A stretch of DNA of 64,000 nt. It comes from Kappaphycus alvarezii (Eukaryota > Rhodophyta > Florideophyceae > Gigartinales > Solieriaceae). Location: NCBI GenBank assembly GCA_002205965.3, contig NADL03000550.1, positions 310,001-374,000 of the forward strand. Direction: 5' to 3'. Of this stretch, positions 49,138 to 60,532 are shown in pieces; the first letter of the stretch is position 1, and every line of letters starts with the position of its first letter. A program made the translations under genes and the position numbers. The notes beneath the pieces are model-generated. The model did no database searches. It was not told the origin of the DNA and saw only the letters and a list, made by a program, of their open reading frames with translations.

Positions 49138-49250
49138 AAGTCTCTCATGAGCGATCTACAATTCTACAACTCGCGGCGACGCCACTCAGGGGTTGGCCGC
49201 ATAAACCAACCGTCCGCCAATTTGGATCAAGTTCGCACTAAAAAATGCTC
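49138..49250 (+). mobile_element. Remnant of an IS3-family transposase (C-terminal tail)
   Basis: Just upstream of the permease start, the plus strand encodes DLQFYNSRRRHSGVG, close to the xxFYNxxRRHSxLG motif that ends the DDE domain of IS3-family OrfB transposases. The rest of the transposase and the terminal inverted repeats are not visible, so this is at most a decayed fragment. The reading continues through an A-rich, low-GC stretch without recognisable homology. Confidence 0.5.
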
Positions 49251-49354
49251 ACGTCACCAAAGAAAAACAAAACCGACCCATAACTTTCACAAACGAAGCC
49301 AATCCTCCGGTCTCCCTGTTACCTCATACGTTGAGGACCAAGTTGAGGATCAAT

Positions 49355-51897
49355 ATGAATTCATATCTAAGAAAGATCGTACTCAGTGCCGCAATCGCAA
49401 GCGCATTCGCGGCTTGTCGTGGCGATGACGGACGCAACGGCAACAGCGGCAATGATGGCTTAAATGGCAGCAGCGGCAGTGATGGTAATGATGGTAGCGA
49501 CGGCAATGACGGCCTCAGTAGCTTAGTGGCGCAGCGCCCAGTGATGCGAGGCAATGACATATGCTTTAACGGAGGTATTTTGTTTGAAAGCGGTTTAGAT
49601 CTCGATCGTAACGGCACTCTAGAAGAGTCGGAGGTCACTGAGTCCTCATACAGCTGCGCAGCAACAACCCTCAATACAGATCTCAACTTCAACCGGATAG
49701 CGACGTTCCCGGTGTGCAGACAACTCGATGACACCTGTAACATAGACGATGAAACAGCGGCAGAGATCGCAGCTGTGAGTCAAGATGGTATGACCGTCAT
49801 CTATACGGACAGTCCTGGCGAAGTACTCGGTTTTGTCGACATCAGTGATCCGAATACGCCCGTACCTGCAGGGACAGCCATGCTTCCGGGTGAACCCACA
49901 TCCGTCGCCGTTAAAGGTGACTATGCCCTCGTTGCGGTAAACACCTCGGATAACTTTATCGACGTGAGTGGCGAGCTGCACGCGTTCAGGATAGATACTC
50001 AAATGCCCGTTGCAGACTGGGATTTGGGCGGTCAGCCGGACTCCATCGCGGTCAGCCCAGACGGCAATTACGCGGCAGTTGTCCTTGAAAATGAACGCGA
50101 TGAAGACTTGGGTGATGGAGTGCCCCTCAGGTACCCGCAGGAGCTCTGGTCATCGTTGATACTTCAGATGCCGACCCTGCAAACTGGACACCGTCCACGG
50201 TGGATTTAACCGATCTTGCAGATCTGTACCCTGGTGACCCAGAGCCAGAATTCGTTGATATCAACGCGAACAATATCGCGGTGATCACGATGCAGGAAAA
50301 CAACCACATTGTACTCGTCGATCTCACCGATGGCAGCGTTGTGAACCATTTCAGTGCGGGTTCTGTTGATCTCACCATGATCGACGCAACCGAAGAAGAT
50401 CCTGCCCGGATCAGCCAAACCGAGTCCCAAGACGGTGTACTTCGTGAACCGGATGGCGTCGCGTGGATCAACACCGAGTACTTTGCGACCGCTGACGAGG
50501 GCGATTTGGATGGCGGCAGCCGCGGTTTCACTATTTTTAATCTTGAAGGTGAGGTGGTTTGGACTTCAGGTGCAACACTTGACCACCTGGCCGCACGTTT
50601 TGGCCATTACCCTGATGGTCGTTCCGGTAACAAAGGCAATGAGCCTGAAAACATCGAAATGGGTATCTACGGCGAAAATCGCTATTTATTTGTCAACTCT
50701 GAGCGTTCCAGCCTTGTGTTTGTTTACGATGTCGCTGATCCCACCACGCCTGTTTTGAAGCAAACACTTCCAACCGCTGCCGCTCCGGAAGGCGGTCTTG
50801 CGATTCCTTCTCGCCATTTGCTTGTGGTCGCGAGCGAGGAAGACAACCGAGGCGACAAACTGCGCTCAGCGCTGAACATTTACAAATACGACTACGTACC
50901 TGCGAGCTATCCGACTTTGCAGTCGGCTAGCCGTGCCGACGGCACGCCGATTCCTTGGTCTGCGATGTCAGGGCTGTCAGCTGATCCTAACGATTCAGAC
51001 ATCCTTTGGGCGATAGAAGACAGCTTCTATGGATCAAACAGACTGTTTAAAATCGATAGAAGTCAGACACCTGCGCGTCTTATTGAGGAAATATTATTAA
51101 AAGATGAACTTGATGTATTTGCCGGCGAAGCCACATCAGGAGCAGCACAAGACGCGAACAGCTTCGATGATACGGACTTAGCCGCCATGATCAACGCCGA
51201 CAACACGGTCAATATTGACGGTGAAGGCATAGCCATAGCTTCGGATGGTGGCTTTTGGATCGCCTCCGAGGGTGCGGGCACGCTTTCCGACTCGGCCAAT
51301 CGTCCGATCGAGAAGCTTAACTTTATCGTTAAAACGGATAGATCTGGCGTCATAGAGAACGTCATCAGATTGCCGGACGCAGTGAATGATCTGCAGATCC
51401 GTTTCGGCTTCGAAGGCGTCACAGAGTACGACGGCCGAGTTTACGTCGCCTTTCAACGAGCCTGGGAAGGCGAAACCGACGTGCGACTTGGTATCTATGA
51501 TGTGGCTGCCGAGACTTGGGCTTTTGTCACGTATGAGCTCGATGCGCCTGAATCTCAAGACGGCGGCTGGGTTGGCCTATCTGACATAACATCGATTGGT
51601 GGTGGCGAATTCCTGATCCTAGAGCGTGATAACAAAGGTGGGCCTGATGCGGCGATCAAGCGCTTGTATCGTGTAGACGTGGATGGTGACGCGGATAATG
51701 CGATCACCCAAGGCGAGAAAACCTTGGTTCGTGACCTGATCGGCGACTTGCAATCCACAGGCGCTATGACGTTTGAAAAAGTCGAAGGTCTTGCCGTAAC
51801 GCCCGAGGGCGACGTTTATATTATCAATGACAATGATGGTGTGGACGACAACAGCGGTGAAACTCAGTTGCTGAATTTGGGCAAGCTTCTCAACTAA
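49355..51897 (+). CDS. Lipoprotein with collagen-like repeats and phytase-like domain, one frameshift
   Basis: About 847 residues. Signal and lipobox: KIVLSAAIASAFAAC. The mature N-terminus is eleven consecutive Gly-x-y triplets (GDD GRN GNS GND ...), then a beta-propeller-like domain (GFVDISDPNTPVPAGTAMLPG, QPDSIAVSPDGNYAAVVLE). The C-terminal half matches the esterase-like/phytase-like family: IPWSAMSGLSADPNDSDILWA, DGEGIAIASDGGFWIASEG, GFEGVTEYDGRVYVAFQR. One break near 50128. Base composition and codon choice are visibly more AT-rich than in neighbours and an IS remnant lies upstream, suggesting transfer. Likely a surface or periplasmic phosphoesterase or binding protein; GAGG precedes the ATG. 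Confidence 0.78.
49421..49519 (+). repeat. Collagen-like Gly-x-y coding repeat
   Basis: Eleven 9-base units (GGN plus two codons rich in Asn, Asp and Ser) directly after the lipobox Cys. The units are imperfect copies (GGCAACAGC, GGCAATGAT, GGCAGCAGC, GGCAGTGAT and similar). They encode a flexible or triple-helical stalk between membrane anchor and propeller. Confidence 0.7.
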
Positions 51898-51940
51898 GAT
51901 TATAGCGGTCGGAACTTTCTTGAACTCTTCCGACGACAAA

Positions 51941-51967
51941 AATGTGCGGTGCTTTGCGCCGCACATT
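51941..51967 (+). terminator. Hairpin terminator after the phytase-like gene
   Basis: A perfect 9-bp stem (AATGTGCGG/CCGCACATT) with a 9-base loop, 44 bases after the stop codon, preceded by an A run and followed by CATTT. It resembles a Rho-independent terminator with a short T-tract. I see nothing else in the 260-base gap before the DUF429 gene. Confidence 0.6.
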
Positions 51968-52157
51968 CATTTGGCCATCTGAGGTCAGCCTCCGAGTTCG
52001 TCAAATAGAAGTGAACCACGCAGCGCTGCCAACAAGCGTCTAGGAAGTGCTCGGCGAGTGCAGACGCTGCCAGGACCATAAATCTCGCACTTAATGGCTG
52101 ATTTCGTCTCCCGTATTGTGTGGTAGACCATCGTTGTCTTACGCGACGGTGGTGGCG

Positions 52158-52877
52158 ATGATTCGGGTCTTGCAAGACAGTGTGGCGGTTGTCGGCGTCG
52201 ACCTCAGCGCTGGTCAGCTCCGCACGAGTGCTGCGGCGATTGTTCGTGGAAGCAGCCGAGGTTGGGTCATTGAGGCACCGCATGGGCCGTTGGAAAGCGA
52301 TGACGATATTGTGAGGTTCGCTGCTCGATTTAACCATGTTGGGCTTGATGGCCCTCGATTTGCGCCGCCGGGTTTTCTTCGCTTTATCTCTCGGGGACAA
52401 CAACCGCCTCCAGGATCGGTTCGAAGCCGTTTAGCTGAACGTGAGCACTTGCGCCGGATCTGCCCGATTTTTTTTTCCAGTCCGGTCGCGACTCTGGGTA
52501 TCCAACGCTGGATGCGTCGAAGCTGGTCGCTCTTTGCCGCCCTCGGCCAGAGACCGATTGAGGTCTACCCGATGGGTAGCTTCGTCGCACTCAAGAATGG
52601 TGTGAACCGGCGGAAACCTCACGACCTCGCGGTGAAAACATCAAGAACGGGTCAACACCAGCGCATCGCTATGCTGCGTACGTTGCTCGGGAAATCGATC
52701 GACAGCTTTGTCGAAGAACATCAGGGCAACGAACGACGCCACGATCGCCTAGACGCTGCGATGGCAGCGGTCACAGTCGCCTACCATGTGACCGGACAAT
52801 ATACGGCTATCGGCGACCCCGTCGAGGGTGAGATCATCGTGCCAAACGACCCCGACACCGAGTGGTATAAGCCATGA
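52158..52877 (+). CDS. DUF429 family protein (predicted RNase H-like nuclease)
   Basis: About 239 residues with an RNase H-like fold signature: the first strand with Asp (VAVVGVDLSAGQ), a second acidic strand (VGLDGPRFAPP), the ERHLRR-type block (LAEREHLRRICPIFF), EVYPMGSFVALKNG, and the C-terminal HDRLDAAMAAVTVAY with the last Asp. All expected acidic positions are present. Function is unknown; some members occur with mobile or nucleotide-metabolism genes. The stop overlaps the next ATG. Confidence 0.78.
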   Translation: MIRVLQDSVAVVGVDLSAGQLRTSAAAIVRGSSRGWVIEAPHGPLESDDDIVRFAARFNHVGLDGPRFAPPGFLRFISRGQQPPPGSVRSRLAEREHLRRICPIFFSSPVATLGIQRWMRRSWSLFAALGQRPIEVYPMGSFVALKNGVNRRKPHDLAVKTSRTGQHQRIAMLRTLLGKSIDSFVEEHQGNERRHDRLDAAMAAVTVAYHVTGQYTAIGDPVEGEIIVPNDPDTEWYKP

Positions 52878-53220
52878 CCTCATCGGTTCGCCGCTTGAAT
52901 CTTCGGGCCAAACGTCGGGCGGCTAGGGTTCTCGTCTCGAGCTGCACTCTCTATTTGGCCACTGCGGTGATAGCTCTCGTGATGGTCCTAGCGTTTAATC
53001 CGTCTATTTCGTTGTTGGACCGTGATTGGAACGGCATCGAGCGTCTTGTTCTTCTCAGTGCGTTTATGTTTCCAGCGCTCTCGGTGATGGCGTTGATCGG
53101 CGGTTGGGTGCTGTTTGCTTCGGGACACTACACGGGGCGACAATCGCGGCGCTGGTGCCATGGTTATGGGGATCTGCAGTCATGTTCGTTGCTGTCGCTC
53201 AAACGATAGCGCCGCCGTGA
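52874..53220 (+). CDS. Small two/three-TM membrane protein, one frameshift
   Basis: A ~115-residue hypothetical protein with hydrophobic segments TLYLATAVIALVMVLAF and LVLLSAFMFPALSVMALIGGWVLFA. After adding one G to the GGGG at 53134-53137 a third segment appears (IAALVPWLWGSAVMFVAVAQ), ending at a TGA. Translationally coupled to the DUF429 gene by ATGA. No family recognised. Confidence 0.5.
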
Positions 53221-53252
53221 CGCTCGTGGCTTGCGAGGGCTCACCTTGAGCT

Positions 53253-56109
53253 CTAGTCGATGAGTGCCAGGATGTCATCGCGATCAAGCGGTGAGCCGGC
53301 GAGTTCTCCTCCAACGGCGGCTTCAGCCAGCCCGCGCTTTCGCTTCTGGAGTTCGAGGATCTTTTCCTCCACGGTATCTCGGCTCACCAAGCGGTGCACA
53401 AAGACCGGGCGTTGTTGACCGATGCGATGGGCGCGGTCCGCCGCCTGATCTTCAGCAGCGGGATTCCACCATGGGTCGAGAAGAAAGACATGATCCGCCG
53501 CGGTGAGATTTAGACCGGTGCCCCCTGCCTTCAACGAGATAAGCATCAGCGAAGGACCGTCAGGATCTTGAAACGAGTCGACCAAGGCCTGCCGATCGCG
53601 GCTCCTACCGTCGAGCCGAAGATAACTAGAGCTTCGGCCCCTGAGTTTCGATTCAACACGGTCGAGAAGAGAGGTCCACTGCGAGAATACCAGGGCCTTA
53701 TGGCCTTCGACTAAGGCCGAATCGAGGGCTTCGAGGAGTGCTTCGATCTTTGACGAGCTCTCGGCGAACTGCCCGGGAAGAAGCGCGGGATCACAAGCTG
53801 CCTGGCGAAGGCGAAGAAGCGCTTCTAGAGCTGCCATGACACTCGCACCTTCGTTAAGCTTCTTGACGATATTCTCCTTCGTTGCAGCCCGCACCGCGTC
53901 GTAGATGGCGCGCTCGTCGTGACTGAGGTGGCACATGATCAACGTGTCGGTGCGGGGCGGCAGTTCAGGCGCGACATCTCGTTTAAGTCGCCTGCGTACA
54001 AAAGGCCTCAAACGCTGCTGCAGAAGGTTTCGAGCCGCGTCGTTGCCGTCGGCGATGGGCATGGCGTAGCGTTTCTCGAAGTAGCTGCGCGAGCCGAGGA
54101 GACCAGGATTGGCGAAGTTCATCTGGCTCCAGAGCTCCTCAAGACGGTTTTCAACCGGGGTGCCACTCATTGTGACACGAAACTCTGCTTTGAGGCGCAT
54201 CGCCGCTTGAGCGGCCTGTGACTCTGGGTTCTTGATCGCTTGGGCTTCATCCAACACCACTACCGACCATGGGATCGCAGCAAGCTTTTCAATATCACGT
54301 CGCAAAAGAGCGTAGCTGGTAACAGTGACATCAGCATTGCCGCTGAGTTCTCGATTTGCACCGTGATAACGCTGAACGCGTAGCGTTGGCCGAAATCGGT
54401 CAATTTCGCGTTCCCAGTTGCTCATGACACTCGTCGGAGCAACGACCAAGCTCGGCTTATCCAGAGCACAGATCGCCTGGAGTGTTTTGCCTAAGCCCAT
54501 GTCATCGGCGAGGATCCCGCCGAGCTTCGCCCGCTTAAGCGCAAGCAACCACGATACCCCGTCACGCTGGTAGCTCCGCAGGGTGGCGCAGAGATCTGTT
54601 GGTGCCTCGAGTTGTGCATTGAGCGTCTGTATAAGGGTAGCCAAGCCCGGAGGAACGCTAGCGCCGATCTCTTCAAAGAGCTCGGCCACTGCCGCCTTGC
54701 TCGCCGCAGGAAGTTTCCCTTCGACCTCCCGTGCCGCAAGTAAATCGGCCAGTCGGTGTCCATGGCGCGCGAGCCAACCATGCGGTAGATGTCCAAAACC
54801 GCCCTCCAGGAGGGGACATAGTCATCGCCGTTGAACCAAGCTTCGATCACCGTCGTCCCCGCTGCGGATCTGCCCTGGGTCGTGAAGCGGGTACGAAGGT
54901 CACCGTTGAATTCGAGCTCGGGCTCCAGTTCACCGAGATCGGCGACCTTTTCGGCGCCAGTCACAGGCATCGTGGTTCGACCGAGCTTCATCCCCAAGTC
55001 CACCGCTTCGCTAGCCGTCATGGGCAGCGGCTGGCCGAGCACCACATGCAGTTCTGTCTCTATTCGGGTTCGTAACGCGCTCTCTGCGGCTGCATCACGA
55101 AGGGGGGGGGTTGTACCTTGCAGCATGTGCAACCGATCGCCGTCGATACGGGCCACCGGAGGATCACCGTAAACCATCGTTGCAAGCACTTCCGAGTGTT
55201 TCCCTCGGGGGCGCAGCTCAATGGCGATCCGCGTCGCATACGCTTCGCACGCTTCACAGCTGAAGCCCGCCGTTCAACCCGCAGAGTGCGCTCGAACATC
55301 GGAATGAGCCGGGACGTTAAATCGGCGAGCTCGTCGCGCGGCACGATGATCCCCCGCTCGGCTTCGCGGAGGATATGGCCTGGCAGTTTGTGCTCGGCGA
55401 TCGGGTGAAGGCTGTCGGTAGCGTCGGCCTTATTTCGCCTCAAGAGCGCTCCGTTGGAGAATATTCGTACGACAGACTTGGATTGCTCGAGGCGGAGGCG
55501 AAAACCTTCGGCGCACTCCTCGACCACCGCAAAGATCCCGGCTTCGGGCTTACCAAGCCTGACTCGAGATGAGCCGAGGATGACCGTCCGATCCTCCAAA
55601 TGGTGGAGAAGTTGGGCGAGAAGATGCCGAGGCGGCGTGATTTCTGAGCGCCCAGCAAGCAGTGCATCGACTTCGAGATCCCCGTCTTCAAGGAGAAGTT
55701 CGCGATACGACTTGATGCTCTGTGTTAATCTCTCGCGAGCGCCTTGCGTACCGGTGATCTCCCGACGTAGTCCCAGGCTTTCGCCGTCGGCAAAAAATCG
55801 ATACTCGACTCGCCGCGCGGTGTCGGCCTGGCGCAGCGGCGTGTCCTTGGCGTGTCTCACCGCAATGATGCTTGCGGCGACGTGGTGGCACACATCGTCG
55901 GTGCTCGAGCAGCTGCAGCTCCAATCCTCATCGTCGGGATATAAATTGACCAAGGCCGGACGTTGAATAGACGGGTCTACGACCGATAGCTCGCACTCGC
56001 CATCGCCTTGGCGTCGAAGGACAACGGCCTGCTCACGGACCAAGCGAACCCCGGACGACCAGGTGTGAGCACTCGCTTCGGATCGAATCAAATCGAAGAG
56101 TTCATCCAT
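53253..56109 (-). CDS. SWIM-SNF2 DEAD/DEAH-box helicase, two frameshifts
   Basis: Reconstructed ~950 residues. The N-terminus has a SWIM zinc finger ([19 protein letters not shown], CxC...CxH, ~residue 65). A ~400-residue middle region follows, then the SNF2 core: [15 protein letters not shown], Walker [17 protein letters not shown] box [44 protein letters not shown] and [17 protein letters not shown]. Breaks lie near 55235 and 54775; the repaired text reads [18 protein letters not shown] and [13 protein letters not shown]. Likely a double-stranded DNA translocase remodelling protein-DNA complexes. A G9 run at 55096-55104 is a further error-prone site. Confidence 0.87.
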
Positions 56110-56205
56110 GGTTCAACGATGGGGTTAAGAGTTAGCGTCGGCCGCGATCGGCATCGAGGGTTCGCTTCAGACGCCTAAAAAGAAGTGCGAAGACAGCGAA
56201 CAGGG

Positions 56206-57674
56206 CTACCGGATAGTGACTGTGGCCGCGGTCATAATCCAGTGCATGGTTGCAAGTTCGAGGGCTGGAGAGAAATTCCAGGGCACTCGGGTTAAGTTTG
56301 CGGTGTTCGCACGACCCCTATCGAAGAATTCGATGACTAGGCGCGCAAGGTCGTTCGGTCGGTCATCCCATCCCTCTGAGGCGAGAACCACGTCTTCCAA
56401 GACAATACGTTGAGCGACCTCAATTTGGTCCTCGAAGGCCTTCATGCTGCCTCGTGTCGGGTCGAGGCTGCCGTTGACAACCAAAGTCTCGAGTCTGTGA
56501 TCGAGCTCCGCGGTCGACCGCGGTGGTGAAAGAAACTCGGTCGGCGGAGCTGCCCCAAACAACAAGAGTCTCCCCGGTGCGCCGAACAATGTCTCCCCTG
56601 GCTGAGTTTCCGAGCGGTAATCGTGCGACGGATCGTAGGCAAGCGGCACACTCTTGGCGAGGGCGTCGCCCCAGACGAATAGGTTCTGGCTCAGATTGTC
56701 TCCGAGCCAGCTGGCCATGGCGAGACCGGCGTAGGACCCTTGAGCCCCATCGACCCAGGCATTGAGGGTGCGTAACGTCGACTCTCGTGCGAGCAAGGAT
56801 AGTGATGAAACCAGCGTCAAACGACCTGGATCGATGGAGCTAAAGCCCCACCGTGACGGTAATGCTGCCCGTGCTGCGATGATCGCGTCGGTGAGGGTCG
56901 AGGCTTGATACGAGCAAGTTTCACACGCGGCGTAGCGTTCCGAGAGATCGTTCATATGGTCTTCGAGAGCGTCGTGCGACAAGAGAAGGGGACCCAGCGG
57001 CGCCGGAGAGAGAGCAACGACTCGAGCGACTCTCTCCGGTGCTGCAGCAGCAAGAGCAATGGCCGTTTGGAGCCCGAAGCCGTCGGCCAACAGATGCACG
57101 TGCTCGACGTTGAGCGCGTCGAGCGCCTGAATCAGATCGCGTGCCACCTCAGGAACTCCGTAGTCTTCGAGCTCGTGGCCTTCAGCACGCAATCGAGTAA
57201 GACAATCGGTGGCCGCTTTCTCGATCGAGTCGAGGTAGGAATCGGTCAAGGCTGGTGTCTGCCGTGCGACCGCCGCGACCTCATCACAGCTGAGCGAGAC
57301 CGAGCTATCGACTCCTCGGTAGCCCACTTGGATCAAGTCATGGTTGCGAAGGAGTGCTCTCGGTGCCTGGAACTGAAAGTTACTCTGGCCAGGACCGTTG
57401 CCGAGGTAGAGGATCGAGGCGACAGCAGAAGTGGAGGCGCGAGCACGTCGAATCGGGAGTGAGAGCATCGGTCCGTCAGAGGAGGCATAGTTTTCGGGCA
57501 CGACCAGCGTTCCGCACCAACCGGGCGTCGTTCCGTCTGCGATGGAGATATCGCAGGGGTTAGGCGCGGGTCTTCGGGACTTGCGAGCTCGTCGAGTTGC
57601 GGAAGGGTTCTCATTGCGGAGTCGCCGCAGGATGCTCCGGTAGTAACAATCAAAGTCCAAACGGGGAGTCGCAT
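56206..57674 (-). CDS. Lipoprotein alpha/beta hydrolase (tripeptidyl peptidase-like) lacking the nucleophile Ser, one frameshift
   Basis: About 489 residues. The N-terminus in one frame is a lipoprotein signal (MRLPVWTLIVTTGASCG); the frame changes at the GGGG of 57555-57558 into the body (TPGWCGTLVVPENY). The fold matches secreted TAP-like/prolyl aminopeptidase-type hydrolases: oxyanion region ILYLGNGPGQS, the YRGVDSS strand, a C-terminal LVVNGSLDPTRGS with the acid Asp. The nucleophile elbow, normally GESYG, reads LLADGFGLQTAIALA, so Ser is replaced by Gly. It may be catalytically inactive, or the site may be damaged by a substitution error. Confidence 0.75.
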
Positions 57675-57807
57675 TTATGAAAACTTTGGCGAAAGCAATC
57701 GCTGGAGCTGAATTAACAGATTTGCCTTGACTCTCGGTGCCAACGTATCTGCTTCAGGTCGTGGTACGGTTCGTGGTTGCCGGGTTAGATTGAAGGACGA
57801 GTCGACT

Positions 57808-58868
57808 ATGTCTCTATTCATCGACCAGAATGAGAAATCAACGGTGTCCTTGAGAGCGACCTCTCATCGGATTGGGTTACTCCTCGCTTCACTCCCCTTG
57901 TGGGCGTGCACTGACGAGATCCCGACCTCGGAGCTCGCCGCGCGAGTCAACGGCGCACCCATTCTAAAAAGCGAGTTCGAGGCGGCGGCAAGGCGTAGAA
58001 CGGCTGTCTATGAACGTGGCCAGCAGAAGCTCGATACCGCCGTGCGGGATCGTATCAAGGTCAGTGTCCTGCGAACGCTTATCGAGCGCCAGGTGATCGC
58101 TACGAAAGCGGCCGAACTGGGTGTGAGGGTCAGCGATGATGAACTCGAAGCGCGCTACACAGAGCACCGCAGGCGGTGGCGCAGCGAGGAGCAGTTTCAG
58201 TCATTTTTGCAAGGCTCTGGCCACACGGTTGCAAGCATCAAAGAAGATCTTCGTCGCACGATGCTTCGCGATCGGGTGATCGAGCGACTTTCGAAACCTG
58301 TCGACGTGAGTGATGAGGAGGTTAAGGCCTATTATGATAAGAATCCCGAAGCTTACGTGACCGAGGCGACGCGCCTGGTAAGCCGGGTGGTGCTGCGAGC
58401 GAACCGTCGATGAGCAAGCTCAGAAAAGAGCTTCGCGTGGCAAGGCCGAAAGAATCGTCCAATCGGCGCGGGTTGAGGGTGTCGACTTCAACGAAATCGC
58501 ACGGCGATACAGTGGTGGCGATGCAAAGACTCAATGGCTGCTCCCTGGCCAAATGCGACTACCGTGGAGGCGGAGGTTTTTGCTATTGAACCGGGAGCCG
58601 TGTCCGATGTGCTCCGGACGCCCAGGGGTTGGGAAGTGTTTAAAGTCTTGGAAAGTCAGCCGGAGAGTCATCGGAGCTTCAAGGACGTCAGTGGGCGATT
58701 CGCAGCACGTTGGTCGCACGGCGTCGTAGTGAGCAGCGCGTTATGGTGCTTAACAGACTCGGGCGCGAGGCTGAAATCGAGCGGTTTGTCGAAGAACCCG
58801 TTGGCGGCTCTTCGGATGCTGTCCCATCATGGCAGGAGCGGGCGTCAAGCCGCGATGCGGTCCAATGA
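57808..58868 (+). CDS. Parvulin-type (PpiC/SurA-like) peptidyl-prolyl isomerase lipoprotein, several frameshifts
   Basis: Envelope folding factor of ~353 residues. A lipoprotein-like leader (IGLLLASLPLWACTD) is followed by a SurA-N-like chaperone region starting AARVNGAPILKSEFEAAARR and the EEVKAYYDKNPEAYVTE boundary. The PPIC domain is split between frames: RIVQSARVEGVDFNEIARRYSGGDA, QWLLPGQM, then EAEVFAIEPGAVSDVLRTPRGWEVFKVLE. The end (RVMVLNRLGREAEIERFVEE) is in a third frame. Breaks lie near 58404 (extra C), 58560 and 58720. Divergent from the hydrolase gene. The 170 bases after it hold nothing I can name. Confidence 0.78.
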
Positions 58869-59038
58869 GGTAGCGTGCTTTTGGGGTTGCGGATAGAGGC
58901 ATGCACCGCACGTCGCGCTCGGCCGCGGCGACGAGGTAATCGACGTCATTGCAGAAATGGGATATACCCATGAGTCGGTTGTTGGTCGACGCGTAGATCG
59001 AGACTTGTTAGGTCATTCGGCACTTCAGTTACGGAGAG

Positions 59039-60532
59039 ATGTTGAGTGTCGTCAGTTCAGCAGAACATCGGGAAGAAATCAGTGTCGAACGGGCTCGCAT
59101 TCTTGTCGTCGACGACGAGCCGGTGATTTGGATATTCTCCGCGACGTTTTAGAGTACGAAGGGTTTGACGTTGCGACGGTTGCCGATGGTGATCTCGCTC
59201 TTGAGCGCATCCGTGCATCCAGCTTCGATGTCGTACTCCACCGATCTCAAAATGCCCCGCGTGGATGGTTTGGAGCTCATCCGCCGGCTGGGAGTTGATG
59301 GGTGCCGAGAGTTTCAAGACGGTGATCATGACCGGCTTCGGCACGTGTCGACCGCGGTTGAGGCCATGAAGAACGGCGCCTTTGACTACATTTGAAGCCG
59401 TTTAAGCCAGCAGACGTGGTTCGGCTGATCCGGAGGGCTTTGAGCGAACTCGCGCTCCAACGTGATAACGCGGAGCTTCGGGATACCATTGGGGTTTACA
59501 AGTTATCCCAGGCGCTTTCGAGTACCATGGCACTCGATCAACAACTGCGTCTCATCGCCAACATGGTTCGGAGCAATCTTGGGGTCGATGGCGTTGCGGT
59601 CTACTCGCGGGTCGGCGCTGACCAGCCAGACGCCACATTTTGCGCCGGTTCGCCACTCAATCTCGAGACCGAAAGAGTCGAGGTCGCGTTGACCGAAACC
59701 GGTCGTGTAATCGCTCGTGGCGAGCAGGTTCGTGACTGGATAGGCGATCAGGGTCCGGTTCCCAGCGGACTGATCGCCGCCCCGTTCCGGGTCCGCGGAC
59801 ACTCAGTCGGGTTTATCGCCGCGATCACCCATGAGACAGAGAAGAGATTCACCGATGGTCACTGGAAAGGGCTCAGTATCTTTGGATCGAGGGCCGCGAG
59901 TGCCATCGAGCAGGATCGAATTTATCGTGATCTGCAGGATAGTGTGGCCGCGACCATCGAGTCACTGGCGCGTGCATTGGAAGCAAAAGACCCTTATACC
60001 GCAGGACACTCAGACCGCGTAGCTCTCTACGGCGCTTGCTCGCCGAGGCCTATGGAATGACGCCTCGGGAGGTAGAGCACACCTATCGCGGTGGTTTACT
60101 CCATGATATCGGGAAGATCGGCATTGACGTAACCGTGTTGAACAAGCCTCAACGTTTGACGATCGATGAATACGAGATGTTCAAGTGCCATACAGTTCTC
60201 GGTCGTCGTATTGTAGAACCCATCAAATTCCTGAGGCCACTCATTCCATACATCGACGCTCACCACGAAGCATGGAATGGAAAAGGTTACCCTCGAGGCC
60301 CGCCGGCGAAGCGATCCCGGTCGAGGGCCGCTTGTTGGCCGTTGCCGATAGCTACGATGCAATGACGAGCAATCGCCCTTACCGCAAAGCGCTCCCTCAC
60401 GATATTGCCCTCGCCGAATTGCGTCGCTGCTCGGGCAAGCAGTTTGACCGTGCGATGGTTGAGCTCTTCGTCGATGCGATTGCCGACCACCGCCGTAACG
60501 CGATAGCCCGGGATGAATCGGTCCCGGATTAA
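59039..60532 (+). CDS. REC-GAF-HD-GYP cyclic-di-GMP phosphodiesterase, about seven frameshifts
   Basis: Reconstructed ~500 residues. A response-regulator receiver ([10 protein letters not shown], phosphoacceptor in [34 protein letters not shown]) is followed by a GAF domain (~residues 150-300) and an HD-GYP domain: [60 protein letters not shown] domains hydrolyse c-di-GMP to GMP. Breaks near 59133, 59233 (extra C), 59297, 59345, 59394 (TTT), 60030 and 60303. GGAG sits just before the ATG. No histidine kinase is adjacent. Together with the GAF-GGDEF gene at ~23.3 kb it gives opposing c-di-GMP enzymes. Confidence 0.85.

Noticed and set aside
58750..58971. Minus-strand 73-codon frame after the PpiC-like gene
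   Set aside because: Overlaps the 3' end of the isomerase gene and has no motif; too weak to call.
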